From CAISGS01 sp044346445 (GTDB lineage Bacteria > Pseudomonadota > Alphaproteobacteria > Caulobacterales > Caulobacteraceae), in the NCBI GenBank assembly GCA_044346445.1, contig JBIIZD010000002.1, forward strand, positions 1 through 64,000: DNA of 64,000 nucleotides, read 5' to 3'. The notes under the pieces are model-generated. The model saw nothing but the letters and a program-made list of their open reading frames with translations, was not told the DNA's origin and made no database searches. Numbering within the stretch: position 1 is the stretch's first letter; each line of letters opens with the position of its first letter. Made by a program: the position numbers and the translations under genes. Below, piece after piece: positions 1-8,344 of this stretch.

Positions 1-1
1 G

Positions 2-496
2 CGTCCGATCACCGCGCTCGAATTCCTACAAAAGCTGTTTGGCGATCTCAGCGGCATGATCGCGGACGAGGACGAATTGCGCAGCCAGTGGCGCAATCCT
101 GAAACCCGCGAGCGGCTTTTGGGCGTTCTGGCTGATAAGGGCTATGACGAAGACCGCTTGGCCGATATGCGCCAATTGGTGGACGCCAAGGACAGTGACC
201 TTTTTGACGTGCTGGCCTATGTCCGCTTTAGCCTCGACCCTTTGAGCCTGAAAGATCGTGCCAAAGATGCGCGGGATTTCGGGCTGTCTGGCTATGAAGG
301 GGAAATGCGCACTTTCTTGAATGTGGTGCTGGCCAATTATGAAAAGGCTGGCGAGGCGGAGCTGACCTTCCAGAACCTGACAAACCTTCTCTCGGCGCGC
401 TATGGAACTGTGGCAGATGCCAAGGCTAAATTGGGAGAAGTGGCCTTGGTGCGGAAGTCCTTCGCCGACCTTCAAACCCACCTTTATCAACGCTAA
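2..496 (+). CDS. hsdR: Type I restriction enzyme R subunit, C-terminal part (5' end outside window)
   Basis: The reading frame is open from the first bases of the window and ends at a stop at 494-496, so this is the last ~164 residues of a longer protein. The segment starts ITALEFLQKLFGDLSGMIAD and is alpha-helical and charged, like the C-terminal region of EcoEI-type HsdR subunits that contacts the HsdM/HsdS methylase core. HsdR is the DNA-translocating, cleaving subunit of type I restriction; its nuclease and helicase motors would lie to the left, outside the window. The internal Met at 56 is not the start because the frame continues upstream with matching family-like sequence. Nothing of hsdM or hsdS is seen to the right, so the rest of the system should be on the left. 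Confidence 0.75.
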   Translation, partial: RPITALEFLQKLFGDLSGMIADEDELRSQWRNPETRERLLGVLADKGYDEDRLADMRQLVDAKDSDLFDVLAYVRFSLDPLSLKDRAKDARDFGLSGYEGEMRTFLNVVLANYEKAGEAELTFQNLTNLLSARYGTVADAKAKLGEVALVRKSFADLQTHLYQR

Positions 497-581
497 TTGC
501 AGCACGCGCCAGATCGTGTCCCAACGCTTGGTGTAACGGACAGAGCCGTCTCCACGATTTCCAGCAGAGCCGGATCGATTA

Positions 582-870
582 GACGGTCACTTCTGGAAGA
601 CTGCCGCGGGCATTAACGCTCAAGGTTGTATAGCTTTCTGCCGTCATGGATATGGAACGCTGCACAGCCCACTCATCGTTCTGTTCGAGCCGGATGGCAC
701 CGTGATTTCTTCGATGAACAATTTGCTCAAGAACAATGCCGGGTTTGATCTCAAGCAGCTGTTCATCGGCACCGAAGGCACGCTGGGAATCGTTACGCGC
801 GGTGTTGCCGTTGTTTCCCCAACAGCCAGACCGCCAGACCGCCTTGATCGCGCTCGGCGGGTTCGACCAG
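582..870 (+). pseudogene. Remnant of FAD-binding (glycolate/D-lactate type) oxidase
   Basis: One frame from about 621 to 800 reads RHGYGTLH...DGTVISSMNNLLKNN, then DLKQLFIGTEGTLGIVTR. The last string is the hallmark of the FAD-binding_4 domain of glycolate oxidase/D-lactate dehydrogenase family flavoproteins. At about 800 the homology jumps by one frame and continues as LPLFPQQPDRQTALIALGGF, the expected next stretch. No start codon with a ribosome site is present, the N-terminal third of the FAD domain and the whole C-terminal cap are missing, and the frame is broken. It is a decayed fragment, not a working gene. Confidence 0.75.
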
Positions 871-1068
871 GTGGTAATCGCGCGCGGCAGTGTGCCTGTG
901 GTGCGCTTGGTCCGGGTTGAGCCGCTTGGACGACGGAAGTTTGGGACGCTCAAGGGCAAGATGGCCATGGATGCGCGGTTCGATGAATCCTTGCCCGAGG
1001 ACGAGCTAGGCTGGACTTCCCGGCGAGGGCGCAGGGGGGTGAGGGGGTGGAAAGGCGGCGGAAGGTAG
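865..1068 (+). pseudogene. Remnant of Phd/YefM-type antitoxin C-terminus, fused to the oxidase debris
   Basis: In the same frame as the tail of the oxidase remnant, the reading continues VVIARGSVPVVRLVRVEP and then RRKFGTLKGKMAMDARFDES followed by LPEDEL. This order (an 'IARG..PV..LV' strand, then a 'G..KGK....D.F...LP.D.L' tail) is typical of the second half of Phd/VapB-type antitoxins that cap a PIN-domain toxin. The DNA-binding N-terminal half is absent and no toxin follows; the frame then runs into low-complexity GC-rich sequence. It is therefore gene debris, joined without a gap to debris of an unrelated enzyme. Confidence 0.55.
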
Positions 1069-1083
1069 TGGGCGGGGAAGCGC

Positions 1084-1581
1084 CTAAACCGTCCGCATCA
1101 GATAGCGCACGGTCTTTTTGCCGCCATCGAGGCTGGCCTCGCCTATGGGCTCGAACCCCAGTTTTTCATGAAACGCATCCGATGCCAGATTCGGTGGGTC
1201 GGAATTGACTTCGCAGACTATGCGTGTGTGCCCGGCCTTGGCGGCGGCTTCAAACAGGGCAGCATAGAACTGGCCCGCTAGGCCACGGCCCCGCGCATGG
1301 CCGGCAACCACGACCCGGTCAACATAGACAAACCGCTCATAGCGCGCCTTGAGCCACAGGAAGTTGGGGCTGTCATAGGCTGCGTCCTGATCAAAGGTCA
1401 GCAAAAATCCGTCGTCCTCGCCGACTTGACGGGCCAGGAATGCCATGGCCACCATATGCGCAAACCGCTCTGGCTCCAGCCAGGACAGCTCAACCGCATG
1501 GGCATTGTTCAGTGCTAAAAGAGCCGGGGACGGCTCTAGCGGTCGGAGAAGCTCGTCCATGTCGCCCTGTGCGCTAATCAT
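1084..1581 (-). CDS. GNAT-family N-acetyltransferase
   Basis: A 165-residue single-domain protein of the size of GNAT acetyltransferases, which move an acetyl group from acetyl-CoA to an amine. The central strand VYVDRVVVAGHARGRGLAGQ matches GNAT motif A with its pyrophosphate-binding R/Q-x-x-G-x-G/A pattern (here ARGRGLAG). The tail FHEKLGFEPIGEASLDGGK matches motif B, where the FY..LGF strand ends the fold. The substrate cannot be read from sequence. The gene stands alone on the minus strand between decayed genes on the right edge of the restriction locus and a hypothetical exported protein. Confidence 0.8.
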   Translation of the reverse strand: MISAQGDMDELLRPLEPSPALLALNNAHAVELSWLEPERFAHMVAMAFLARQVGEDDGFLLTFDQDAAYDSPNFLWLKARYERFVYVDRVVVAGHARGRGLAGQFYAALFEAAAKAGHTRIVCEVNSDPPNLASDAFHEKLGFEPIGEASLDGGKKTVRYLMRTV

Positions 1582-1599
1582 TGATCCAAAATCGTGCTT

Positions 1600-2148
1600 C
1601 TAAGGAACCTTTATCACCTCGACCTGATCAAGGGTTAGCTTGTTAGGTCCAGTCCTTGGCTCATTATACCCGTCAATGGCTAACCTCGCCCATCCGGCAA
1701 GATTGTCGATGACGACCTTATCTTCTGGAGTTTTCATGAAAATGGACAGGGTGTTATGTTTAGAGCAATCATAGTCTCTCGTTTTCTTTGTGCAGGCTGT
1801 GTGTATTATTCCCAGCGCGATAATACGGCCGTTCGGCTCTAGAACGGCGGCACCTTTCTCGAAACAACTATGATGCCGACAGGCCGTGAAGCGATAACGA
1901 CTTCCAATGCGCGTCACATCATCCGAGGGTCCGCCAAGCACTTCCATGAGTTGAACGGCGACCGTAGCGTCCCAACCCAAATAATCGGCCTGACGAGTTC
2001 CGACGAACCTGTTTAGGGCCCTTTGGAAGGGTTTATCCCAGACCAACTGATTGGCACCTGAGCAGGCTTCTAATCGGTGCAGCGTACAGCCCGCTATATC
2101 CGCCTGTGCGGTCGCCATCATGGACATGGCTGCGAGCAAAGCGATCAT
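1600..2148 (-). CDS. Exported protein of unknown function
   Basis: 182 residues beginning with a short hydrophobic signal-like segment (MIALLAAMSMMATAQADIAG) with a likely cleavage after AQA. The mature part has six cysteines, including C-T-L-H-R-L-E-A-C near the start and a Cys-containing RFTACRHHSCF motif in the middle, suggesting disulfide bonds in the periplasm. I do not recognise a family with confidence; the length and Cys pattern loosely recall small inhibitor-vivapain/lysozyme-inhibitor type periplasmic proteins, but this is only an impression. The region is somewhat less GC-rich than the neighbours. The gene is followed by the GNAT gene on the same strand, 18 bases away. Confidence 0.6.
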   Translation of the reverse strand: MIALLAAMSMMATAQADIAGCTLHRLEACSGANQLVWDKPFQRALNRFVGTRQADYLGWDATVAVQLMEVLGGPSDDVTRIGSRYRFTACRHHSCFEKGAAVLEPNGRIIALGIIHTACTKKTRDYDCSKHNTLSIFMKTPEDKVVIDNLAGWARLAIDGYNEPRTGPNKLTLDQVEVIKVP

Positions 2149-2283
2149 AAGCAGAATACCTTAACCCCGATTGATGGTTTAGGATATACTCTATCTGCTG
2201 TGCCTCAAAAAGAAAACATTAACCTATGATGGAATGGCCGGGTGAGTTTCCTGTCCAGATCAGCCTAAAACGCTCCCCTCACC

Positions 2284-5052
2284 CTAAACCAGCGACCCGT
2301 GACAGTGCTTGAACTTTTTGCCGGAGCCGCAGGGGCAGGGGCTGTTGCGGGCGGTGCGTTCCCAGCCGGTGGGCAGGGCGCTCATCGGCAGGGCGGCGCG
2401 CTGTTCAGGCGTCAGGCCGTCTGGGATGACGCCGCCAAAGCGTTCGTTCTCGCCGGTCTCGGGGTTCATATGCACCTCGATCAGGCCAGCCGAGGGTGGC
2501 TTGGCCGGAGCGGGGTCCTGATACTGGAACTCGACCGTCATCAGCCAACGCGTCGTATTCATGCGCAGATCGCCGAGCAGTTTTTCAAACAGCGAGAAGG
2601 CTTCGGTCTTGTATTCGTTCAAGGGATCGCGCTGACCATAGCCGCGCAGGCCGATCACATTGCGCAAATGATCCAGATGCATCAGGTGCTCGCGCCATTG
2701 CAAATCGATCATCTGGAGCAGGAAGTTCTTTTCCAGACCGCGCATCTGCTCATCGCCAATCTGGCTCAAGCGTTCGGCGGCGCGGGTATCGGCGGCGGCC
2801 TGGATGCGGGCCAGCATTTCCTCATTGGCAATGCCGTCCTCGGCTGCCCAGTCGCGCAGTGGCAGGCTGAGGCCCAGTATGGTCTCGATCCGCTCTTCCA
2901 GCCCATCAATGTCCCATTTTTCGGCATAGGCCTTGGGCGGCAGGTGGCGATAGACCAGGTCCTCAATGGTGTCGTGACGCATTTCGGTGATGATGTCCGA
3001 AAGGTCGGTCGCCTCCATGAATTCCTGGCGTTGCTCGAACACGGCCTTGCGCTGGTCATTGACCACATCATCGTATTTGAGCAGGTTTTTGCGGATTTCG
3101 AAATTGCGCTGCTCGACGCGGCGCTGGGCCGTGGCAATGGCGCTATTGAGCCATTTATGGGTAATGGCCTCGCCTTCCTGAACGCCAAAGGTGCGCATGA
3201 TGGAATCGAGCCGCTCGCCAGCAAAGATGCGCAACAGGTCGTCTTCGCAAGACAGGAAGAATTTGGACGTACCAGGGTCGCCCTGACGGCCGGTACGGCC
3301 GCGCAGCTGGTTATCAATGCGGCGGCTCTCGTGCCGCTCGGTGCCCAGAACGAACAGACCGCCTGCGGCCAAGGCCTTTTCGCGGCGATCGGCAATATCG
3401 GCCTCGATAATCTTGGATTGTTCGGCTTCCAGCTCTGGCGTGACCTCAATGCCCATGCCGCGCTGCTGCTGACGCCAGGCGGTCATGCGCATGTCCAGAT
3501 TGCCGCCGAGCTGAATATCGGTGCCGCGGCCAGCCATATTGGTGGCAATGGTCACAGAGCCGGGCGAGCCGGCATCGGCAACGATCAGGGCCTCTTGCTC
3601 GTGATAACGCGCATTGAGCACATTGTGCGGAATCCCGTTCAGGGTCTTGCCGTCCAGCTCAAACTTGTGAAGCTTTAAAAGCTCCGACAGGGTTTCGGAC
3701 TTTTCGATGGATACTGTACCCACCAGAACCGGCTGGCCTCGGCGATAACAGTCCTCGATCTGGAGCAGGATGGAGGCGTTCTTTTCGCGCTCTGTGCGAT
3801 AGACCTCGTCGTCAATATCAATCCGGCAGACAGGTCGGTTGGTCGGGATCTCGGTCACTTCCATCTTATAGATGTCGTGGAATTCCGAGGCCTCGGTCGC
3901 GGCCGTGCCCGTCATGCCGGAAAGCTTGGAATAGAGGCGGAAATAGTTCTGGATGGTCACAGAGGCCAGGGTCTGGTTCTCGGGCTGGATGTCCGCGCCT
4001 TCCTTGGCCTCGATGGCCTGGTGCAGACCTTCGGAAAGCCGCCGACCCGTCATCATGCGACCGGTAAATTCGTCGATCAGGATCACCTCGCCGCCCTTGA
4101 CGATATAATCCTTGTCGCGCTGATAAAGCTTGTTGGCGCGCATGGCCTGATTGATGTGGTGCACGGCCGAAATATTGGCCGGGTCATACAGGCCCGCTGA
4201 ATCCTCGACCAGATGGCCAGCATCCATCAGCATTTGCTCGACCTTTTCCGAACCGTATTCGGTCAGAAGGATCTGGCGCTGCTTTTCGTCCAGATCAAAG
4301 GTTTCTTCGTCTTTCAGCATCTCCTTCACCACACCATCAATGATGCGATAGAATTCAGAGCGATCCTCGGTCGGGCCGGAAATGATCAAGGGGGTGCGGG
4401 CCTCGTCGATCAAGATGGAGTCCACCTCATCGACGATACAGAAGTGATGGCCGCGCTGGACCATTTCCTCGGTCGTATAGACCAGATTGTCGCGCAGATA
4501 GTCGAAGCCGAACTCGTTATTGGTGCCATAGGTGATGTCGCTGCGATAGGCGCGCTGGCGATCGCCCTGGCTTAGGCCATTGACGATCACACCGACCGAC
4601 AGGCCCAAGAACTTATAGACCTTGCCCATCCATTCGGAGTCGCGCGCGGCCAGATAGTCATTGACCGTGATGACGTGCACGCCCTTGCCGGACAGGGCGT
4701 TGAGATAGGTTGGGGCCGTGGCGACCAGGGTCTTGCCCTCGCCGGTGCGCATTTCGGAAATGCCGCCCTGGTGCAAGACCATGCCGCCGACCAACTGGAC
4801 ATCATAGTGGCGCTGCCCCAGTGTGCGGCGAGACGCCTCGCGCACGGCGGCAAAGGCCTCGTTCATAATGTCATCAAGCGTCGCGCCCTTGGCCAGGCGG
4901 TCCTTGAATTCCTGGGTCTTGCCGCGCAGGGCCTCATCGCTCAAGGCCATATAGGCTGGCTCAAGGGCGTTGATGAGCAGGGCACGGGCCCGGAAGGACT
5001 TGACCGTGCGGTCATTGGGAGAGCCGAAAAGCTTTTTAGCGAAGCCGAGCAT
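2284..5052 (-). CDS. secA: Protein translocase ATPase SecA
   Basis: SecA is the ATPase motor that pushes unfolded preproteins through the SecYEG channel. The 922-residue length is normal for alphaproteobacterial SecA. Visible parts in order: Walker A MRTGEGKT (residues 101-108), DEVD box (208-211) within IVDEVDSILIDEARTPL, nucleotide-binding domain 2 with GRGTDIQLGGN and RGRTGRQGDPG, the helical scaffold/wing region, and the C-terminal zinc-binding tail with ligands C906, C908, C917 and H918 that binds SecB and phospholipid. The start follows an acceptable context and gives the normal N-terminus MLGFAKKLFGS. It is transcribed divergently from the parvulin-argJ-mutT operon. The large opposite-strand open frame at 2299-3678 is a shadow. 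Confidence 0.98.
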   Translation of the reverse strand: MLGFAKKLFGSPNDRTVKSFRARALLINALEPAYMALSDEALRGKTQEFKDRLAKGATLDDIMNEAFAAVREASRRTLGQRHYDVQLVGGMVLHQGGISEMRTGEGKTLVATAPTYLNALSGKGVHVITVNDYLAARDSEWMGKVYKFLGLSVGVIVNGLSQGDRQRAYRSDITYGTNNEFGFDYLRDNLVYTTEEMVQRGHHFCIVDEVDSILIDEARTPLIISGPTEDRSEFYRIIDGVVKEMLKDEETFDLDEKQRQILLTEYGSEKVEQMLMDAGHLVEDSAGLYDPANISAVHHINQAMRANKLYQRDKDYIVKGGEVILIDEFTGRMMTGRRLSEGLHQAIEAKEGADIQPENQTLASVTIQNYFRLYSKLSGMTGTAATEASEFHDIYKMEVTEIPTNRPVCRIDIDDEVYRTEREKNASILLQIEDCYRRGQPVLVGTVSIEKSETLSELLKLHKFELDGKTLNGIPHNVLNARYHEQEALIVADAGSPGSVTIATNMAGRGTDIQLGGNLDMRMTAWRQQQRGMGIEVTPELEAEQSKIIEADIADRREKALAAGGLFVLGTERHESRRIDNQLRGRTGRQGDPGTSKFFLSCEDDLLRIFAGERLDSIMRTFGVQEGEAITHKWLNSAIATAQRRVEQRNFEIRKNLLKYDDVVNDQRKAVFEQRQEFMEATDLSDIITEMRHDTIEDLVYRHLPPKAYAEKWDIDGLEERIETILGLSLPLRDWAAEDGIANEEMLARIQAAADTRAAERLSQIGDEQMRGLEKNFLLQMIDLQWREHLMHLDHLRNVIGLRGYGQRDPLNEYKTEAFSLFEKLLGDLRMNTTRWLMTVEFQYQDPAPAKPPSAGLIEVHMNPETGENERFGGVIPDGLTPEQRAALPMSALPTGWERTARNSPCPCGSGKKFKHCHGSLV

Positions 5053-5264
5053 GAACTGGTCCGATGGTCGCGAGGAAAGCGCACGGGGGAGGCCGTGACG
5101 CCCTTAGGTCTAGCATGTTAAGCTCCGCAGCCTTAACGCCTGATAATCCGGACACCGGACCATGGGCGAAAAACTCCTCGACTTGCACGCGCGCGAGACT
5201 TAAGCACCGACCTTGTTCGTGTCAACGTAACGGCTTTTTCTTTTCCTGACGGGAGTCTGGTCTG

Positions 5265-6248
5265 ATGCGCCCCAGCCAAGGTTTCGGCCTTACCAAATTC
5301 CTTTGTCTGGGCGCGGTTTTACTGGCCTTGAGCGCTTGCGGGCCCGGCAAGATTGATGACAAGCCGCCAGAGCGCGGCGATGTGGCTGCGGCCCGGGTTG
5401 GTAACCAGACCATCTGGGCTTCCGACGTCAAGCGTGAAGCCATCTCTCAAGGCCTGATCGGCCAGGGCGAGCCCTTGGACATCTCGTCTGACCTGTTTCG
5501 GCGGGTGCTGGACGAGGTGATCGACCAAAAACTGCTGGCGGCCGAGGCGCGCAAGCGCAAGCTCGATACCAGTCCCTTGGCCCAGCGGCGGTTGGCCGCA
5601 GCCCAAGAGCGGGTGCTCGGCGATCTGTTGGTCGAGCAATCGGTCGAAAAGGCGGTCAATGAAAGCGCGATCCGCTCGCTCTATCAAGACCAACTCAAAC
5701 AGGCCCGCCAGTCCGAAGAATTCCGCGCCCGCCAGATTGTCGTGGCCAGCCAGGCTGAGGCTGAGTCTGTGCGCAAATTACTCGCCGCCGGGGCCTCGTT
5801 CGAAGCCTTGGCCATGGAGCGCTCGATTGATTCGGCGACGCGCTTTAATGGCGGCGATCTGGGGTATTTTACCGCTGACGTCATGCCAGAAGTCTATGTC
5901 ACAGCCTTGAAATCGGCCACTTCTGGTGCGGTTGTTGGGCCGATCAAGACCGATACCGGTTATGCGGTGCTGAAGGTGGAGGACCGTCGCCCCGAAGAGC
6001 CGATCACGCTTGAGGCGGCCCGCCCGCAGATTGTGCGCTTCCTGACCTATGATCAGGTCCGCGAATTGCTGGAGAGTCTGCGCAAGAGTGCCAAGATCCA
6101 GACCCTGATCGGCCCACCCCTCGATGTGCCAGGCGCGCCGTCTGAACCGGCCTCAGCCCCGCCAGAGGCCCCAGCGACCGCGCCCGCGCCAGTGCCCGCG
6201 CCAGTGCCCGCGCCCGCGCCAGCCGCCAAGCCGGGCAAACCCTCATGA
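5265..6248 (+). CDS. Peptidyl-prolyl cis-trans isomerase lipoprotein (parvulin/SurA-like)
   Basis: A 327-residue exported lipoprotein with lipobox LSAC (Cys25). The middle carries a helical SurA-like N-terminal chaperone domain followed by a parvulin (PpiC/rotamase) domain at about residues 150-255, visible as ARQIVV...A..VRKLLAAGASFEALA...S.D..T...GGDLGYF and VVGPIKTDTGYAVLKVED. It probably assists folding of secreted or outer-membrane proteins after Sec export, which fits its place head-to-head with secA. The last ~45 residues are a Pro/Ala-rich low-complexity tail (repeated PAPVPA). The stop overlaps the argJ start (ATGA), so the two are translationally coupled. Confidence 0.9.
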   Translation: MRPSQGFGLTKFLCLGAVLLALSACGPGKIDDKPPERGDVAAARVGNQTIWASDVKREAISQGLIGQGEPLDISSDLFRRVLDEVIDQKLLAAEARKRKLDTSPLAQRRLAAAQERVLGDLLVEQSVEKAVNESAIRSLYQDQLKQARQSEEFRARQIVVASQAEAESVRKLLAAGASFEALAMERSIDSATRFNGGDLGYFTADVMPEVYVTALKSATSGAVVGPIKTDTGYAVLKVEDRRPEEPITLEAARPQIVRFLTYDQVRELLESLRKSAKIQTLIGPPLDVPGAPSEPASAPPEAPATAPAPVPAPVPAPAPAAKPGKPS

Positions 6249-7576
6249 GCGGGGTCTTTGTCCTACAAAGGTTTTTGGATGGTGCAGCGCGGCTCTTGAG
6301 TCCGGTGCGAGCCAGTGATGGGCCGGGCAAGCCGGGCCTGTTGGTCTCGCCCCTGGCTGTGCCGTTTCCGAACATACTGCCAATCGAAGGCGTTGAGATC
6401 GCGATTGGCCGGGCGGGTTATTATAAACATCAGCGCGATGACGTCCTGGTCATGCGCTTTGCTGAAGGCACGACCTGCGCCGGTGTGTTTACCCGTCATG
6501 CGGTGGGCTCGGCACCGGTGGACTGGTGCAAGCGCCAGCTTGAGGCCTCGGGCGGCGAGGATATCCGCGCCCTGGTGGTCAATGCCGGCTGTGCCAATGC
6601 CTTTACCGGCAAGCCAGGTGCCGATGCGGCCCGGCGCGTGGCCTCGGCCGTAGCAAAGCGGCTGGATATTCGCCAGCGCGATATCATGCTGGCCTCGACA
6701 GGGGTGATCGGGGTGGTGCTGGACGATGCCAAGCTCACCGCCCGCCTGCCAGAGCTTGAGGCCGAACTGGACGGCGGGCAAAGGACCTGGGCCAATGCGG
6801 CCCAGGCGATCATGACCACCGACACCTTTGCCAAGGGCGCTTTTGCCACGGCCATGATCGAGGGCGTGCCCGTGCGCATCGCCGGGATCACCAAGGGCTC
6901 TGGCATGATTGCGCCGGACATGGCCACCATGCTGGCCTTTATTGCCACCGATGCCGCCATAGCGCCCGCCGCCCTGCAGGCCCTGGTCAGCCTCTATACC
7001 CGCACCACCTTTAACGGGGTTACGGTCGATGGGGATACCTCGACCAATGATACCTGCCTGCTGTTTGCCACGGGCAAGGCCGGTGCGCCCAGGATTGCCC
7101 GGGCCGGGGATCGCAGACTGGCCGATTTTCGCGAAAAGCTGGAACAGGTCATGCTCGATCTGGCGCTGCAACTCGTGCGCGACGGCGAGGGGGCCAGCAA
7201 GTTTGTCAAGATCACGGTCAATGGCGCCCAGTCGCCCGCCTCGGCGCGCAAGATTGCCAAGACGGTGGCCGAATCGCCCCTGGTCAAGACCGCCTTTGCC
7301 GGAGAAGACGCCAATTGGGGCCGGATTGTCATGGCCGTTGGCCGCGCCGATGAGCCAATCAATCGCGCGCGTCTGGGCATAAGGTTTGGCGATCTGATTG
7401 CTGCGGTCGATGGCGCGGTCTCGCCCGGCTATGACGAGGCGGCCATGAGCGCCTATATGAAAAACGCCGAGCTCGAGGTCAGTGTCGATGTCGGGGTCGG
7501 CCGGTCCAGCGCCTCGGTCTGGACCTGTGACCTGACCAAGCGGTATATCGAGATCAATGGCGATTACAGAAGCTAA
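6245..7576 (+). CDS. argJ: Bifunctional ornithine acetyltransferase / N-acetylglutamate synthase
   Basis: ArgJ transfers the acetyl group from N-acetylornithine to glutamate in the cyclic arginine pathway and can also make N-acetylglutamate from acetyl-CoA. It is made as a precursor that cleaves itself; the site is the conserved KGSGMIAPDMATML segment, where cleavage occurs between A227 and T228, giving an N-terminal Thr nucleophile on the beta chain. Also visible are ALVVNAGCANAFTG, VDGDTSTNDT and the C-terminal motif EDANWGRI. The length, 443 residues, is slightly long because of an N-terminal extension of about 30 residues before SPLAVPFPN. The start overlaps the parvulin stop and the 3' end overlaps mutT by 20 bases. 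Confidence 0.97.
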   Translation: MSGVFVLQRFLDGAARLLSPVRASDGPGKPGLLVSPLAVPFPNILPIEGVEIAIGRAGYYKHQRDDVLVMRFAEGTTCAGVFTRHAVGSAPVDWCKRQLEASGGEDIRALVVNAGCANAFTGKPGADAARRVASAVAKRLDIRQRDIMLASTGVIGVVLDDAKLTARLPELEAELDGGQRTWANAAQAIMTTDTFAKGAFATAMIEGVPVRIAGITKGSGMIAPDMATMLAFIATDAAIAPAALQALVSLYTRTTFNGVTVDGDTSTNDTCLLFATGKAGAPRIARAGDRRLADFREKLEQVMLDLALQLVRDGEGASKFVKITVNGAQSPASARKIAKTVAESPLVKTAFAGEDANWGRIVMAVGRADEPINRARLGIRFGDLIAAVDGAVSPGYDEAAMSAYMKNAELEVSVDVGVGRSSASVWTCDLTKRYIEINGDYRS

Positions 7577-7982
7577 GCCCGCCCTGCCTTTGGTTCTGGT
7601 CGTGGCCTGCGCCCTGGTCGATACAGACGGCCGGGTGCTGATCTGCAAGCGCCCCGAAGGCAAGGCGCTAGCGGGCCTTTGGGAATTTCCCGGCGGCAAG
7701 GTCGAGCCGGGCGAGGGGCCAGAAGCGGCCCTGATCCGCGAAATGCACGAAGAACTGGGCATTACGATTACCGCCAGTTGCCTGGCCCCATTCGTATTTG
7801 CCTCACACAGCTATGAGACCTTTCACCTTCTGATGCCGCTTTATCTGTGTCGGCGCTGGGAGGGGGTGGTGGTGGCCAAGGAACATGCGGCGCTCGCCTG
7901 GGTCAAACCCAACGCCCTCAGCACCTATGCCATGCCCCCCGCAGACGCGCCACTGGTCGCCTATCTGCGCGATTTTTTGTAG
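7557..7982 (+). CDS. mutT: NUDIX hydrolase, MutT (8-oxo-dGTP diphosphatase)
   Basis: 141 residues with a perfect NUDIX box at residues 47-69: G47-x5-E53-x7-REMHEELGI, where the RE-x-x-EE glutamates bind the catalytic metal. MutT removes oxidised 8-oxo-dGTP from the nucleotide pool and so prevents A:T to C:G mutations. The protein has the MutT length and the typical edge strand VVACALVDTDGRVLICKRP. It starts inside the 3' end of argJ (20-base overlap), so it is read from the secA-divergent parvulin-argJ-mutT operon. A mobile-element insertion begins directly after its stop. Confidence 0.93.
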   Translation: MAITEAKPALPLVLVVACALVDTDGRVLICKRPEGKALAGLWEFPGGKVEPGEGPEAALIREMHEELGITITASCLAPFVFASHSYETFHLLMPLYLCRRWEGVVVAKEHAALAWVKPNALSTYAMPPADAPLVAYLRDFL

Positions 7983-8015
7983 ATTACTGAGGCTCAGGGG
8001 GTCTTGCTCGCTCCC

Positions 8016-8240
8016 AAGCCAGTTCAAGCCTGCGCCGTGCTGGAGGCCTGGTGGCGAGACCATAACGCACTGCAGCCACACTCGAAGCTCGGCTGGATGA
8101 CACCGAGGGCCTATGCCAGCGCCTTATCCGCACAAACCCGCGACCGCGCTGCGCAGCCTAGAGGTGCCGCTGGGACGCCTCTTGCCAAACACACCAATGA
8201 AGGGTCAACTTACGGTAGGGCTCTCGTTGTGGTGGGGTGA
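8016..8240 (+). pseudogene. IS3-family transposase (OrfB) C-terminal remnant
   Basis: A short open stretch reads LEAWWRDHNALQPHSKLGWM followed by TPRAYA. This is the last conserved block of the rve/integrase catalytic domain of IS3-family transposases (W...YN..RPHSSLG..TP..Y/F). The catalytic DD(35)E core and all upstream sequence are missing, since mutT ends 34 bases before. It marks an old mobile-element insertion and forms the left side of the retron-carrying island. Confidence 0.75.
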
Positions 8241-8245
8241 GATAT

Positions 8246-8264
8246 GGGGGTCAGGTCAATTGGT
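8246..8264 (+). repeat. Left copy of an imperfect inverted repeat bracketing the retron
   Basis: The sequence GGGGGTCAGGTCAATTGGT here is matched, reverse-complemented, by 10358-10375, which reads GGGGGTCATGTCAATGGT on the minus strand. Fifteen positions at the outer end differ only once. A second, weaker copy, GGGGGTGACGTCA, follows in the same orientation at about 8276-8288. Such 'GGGGTCAGGTC' boundaries are seen at the ends of some mobile or REP-like elements; here they bound a 2.1-kb unit. Confidence 0.4.
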
Positions 8265-8344
8265 GCCAGATTTTTGGGGGTGACGTCACACGGCAGCCTC
8301 CGTTGCTCGGTCCTATTACTCCGCTTTAGTCTGTACAAACTTAG

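Noticed and set aside
2299..3678. 459-codon open frame opposite secA
   Set aside because: It is a shadow of secA; the translation has no family likeness, and antisense frames of GC-rich genes are often open.
6263..7762. 499-codon open frame opposite argJ and mutT
   Set aside because: Shadow with Gly/Arg/His-rich, non-protein-like translation; both genes on the other strand have clear motifs.
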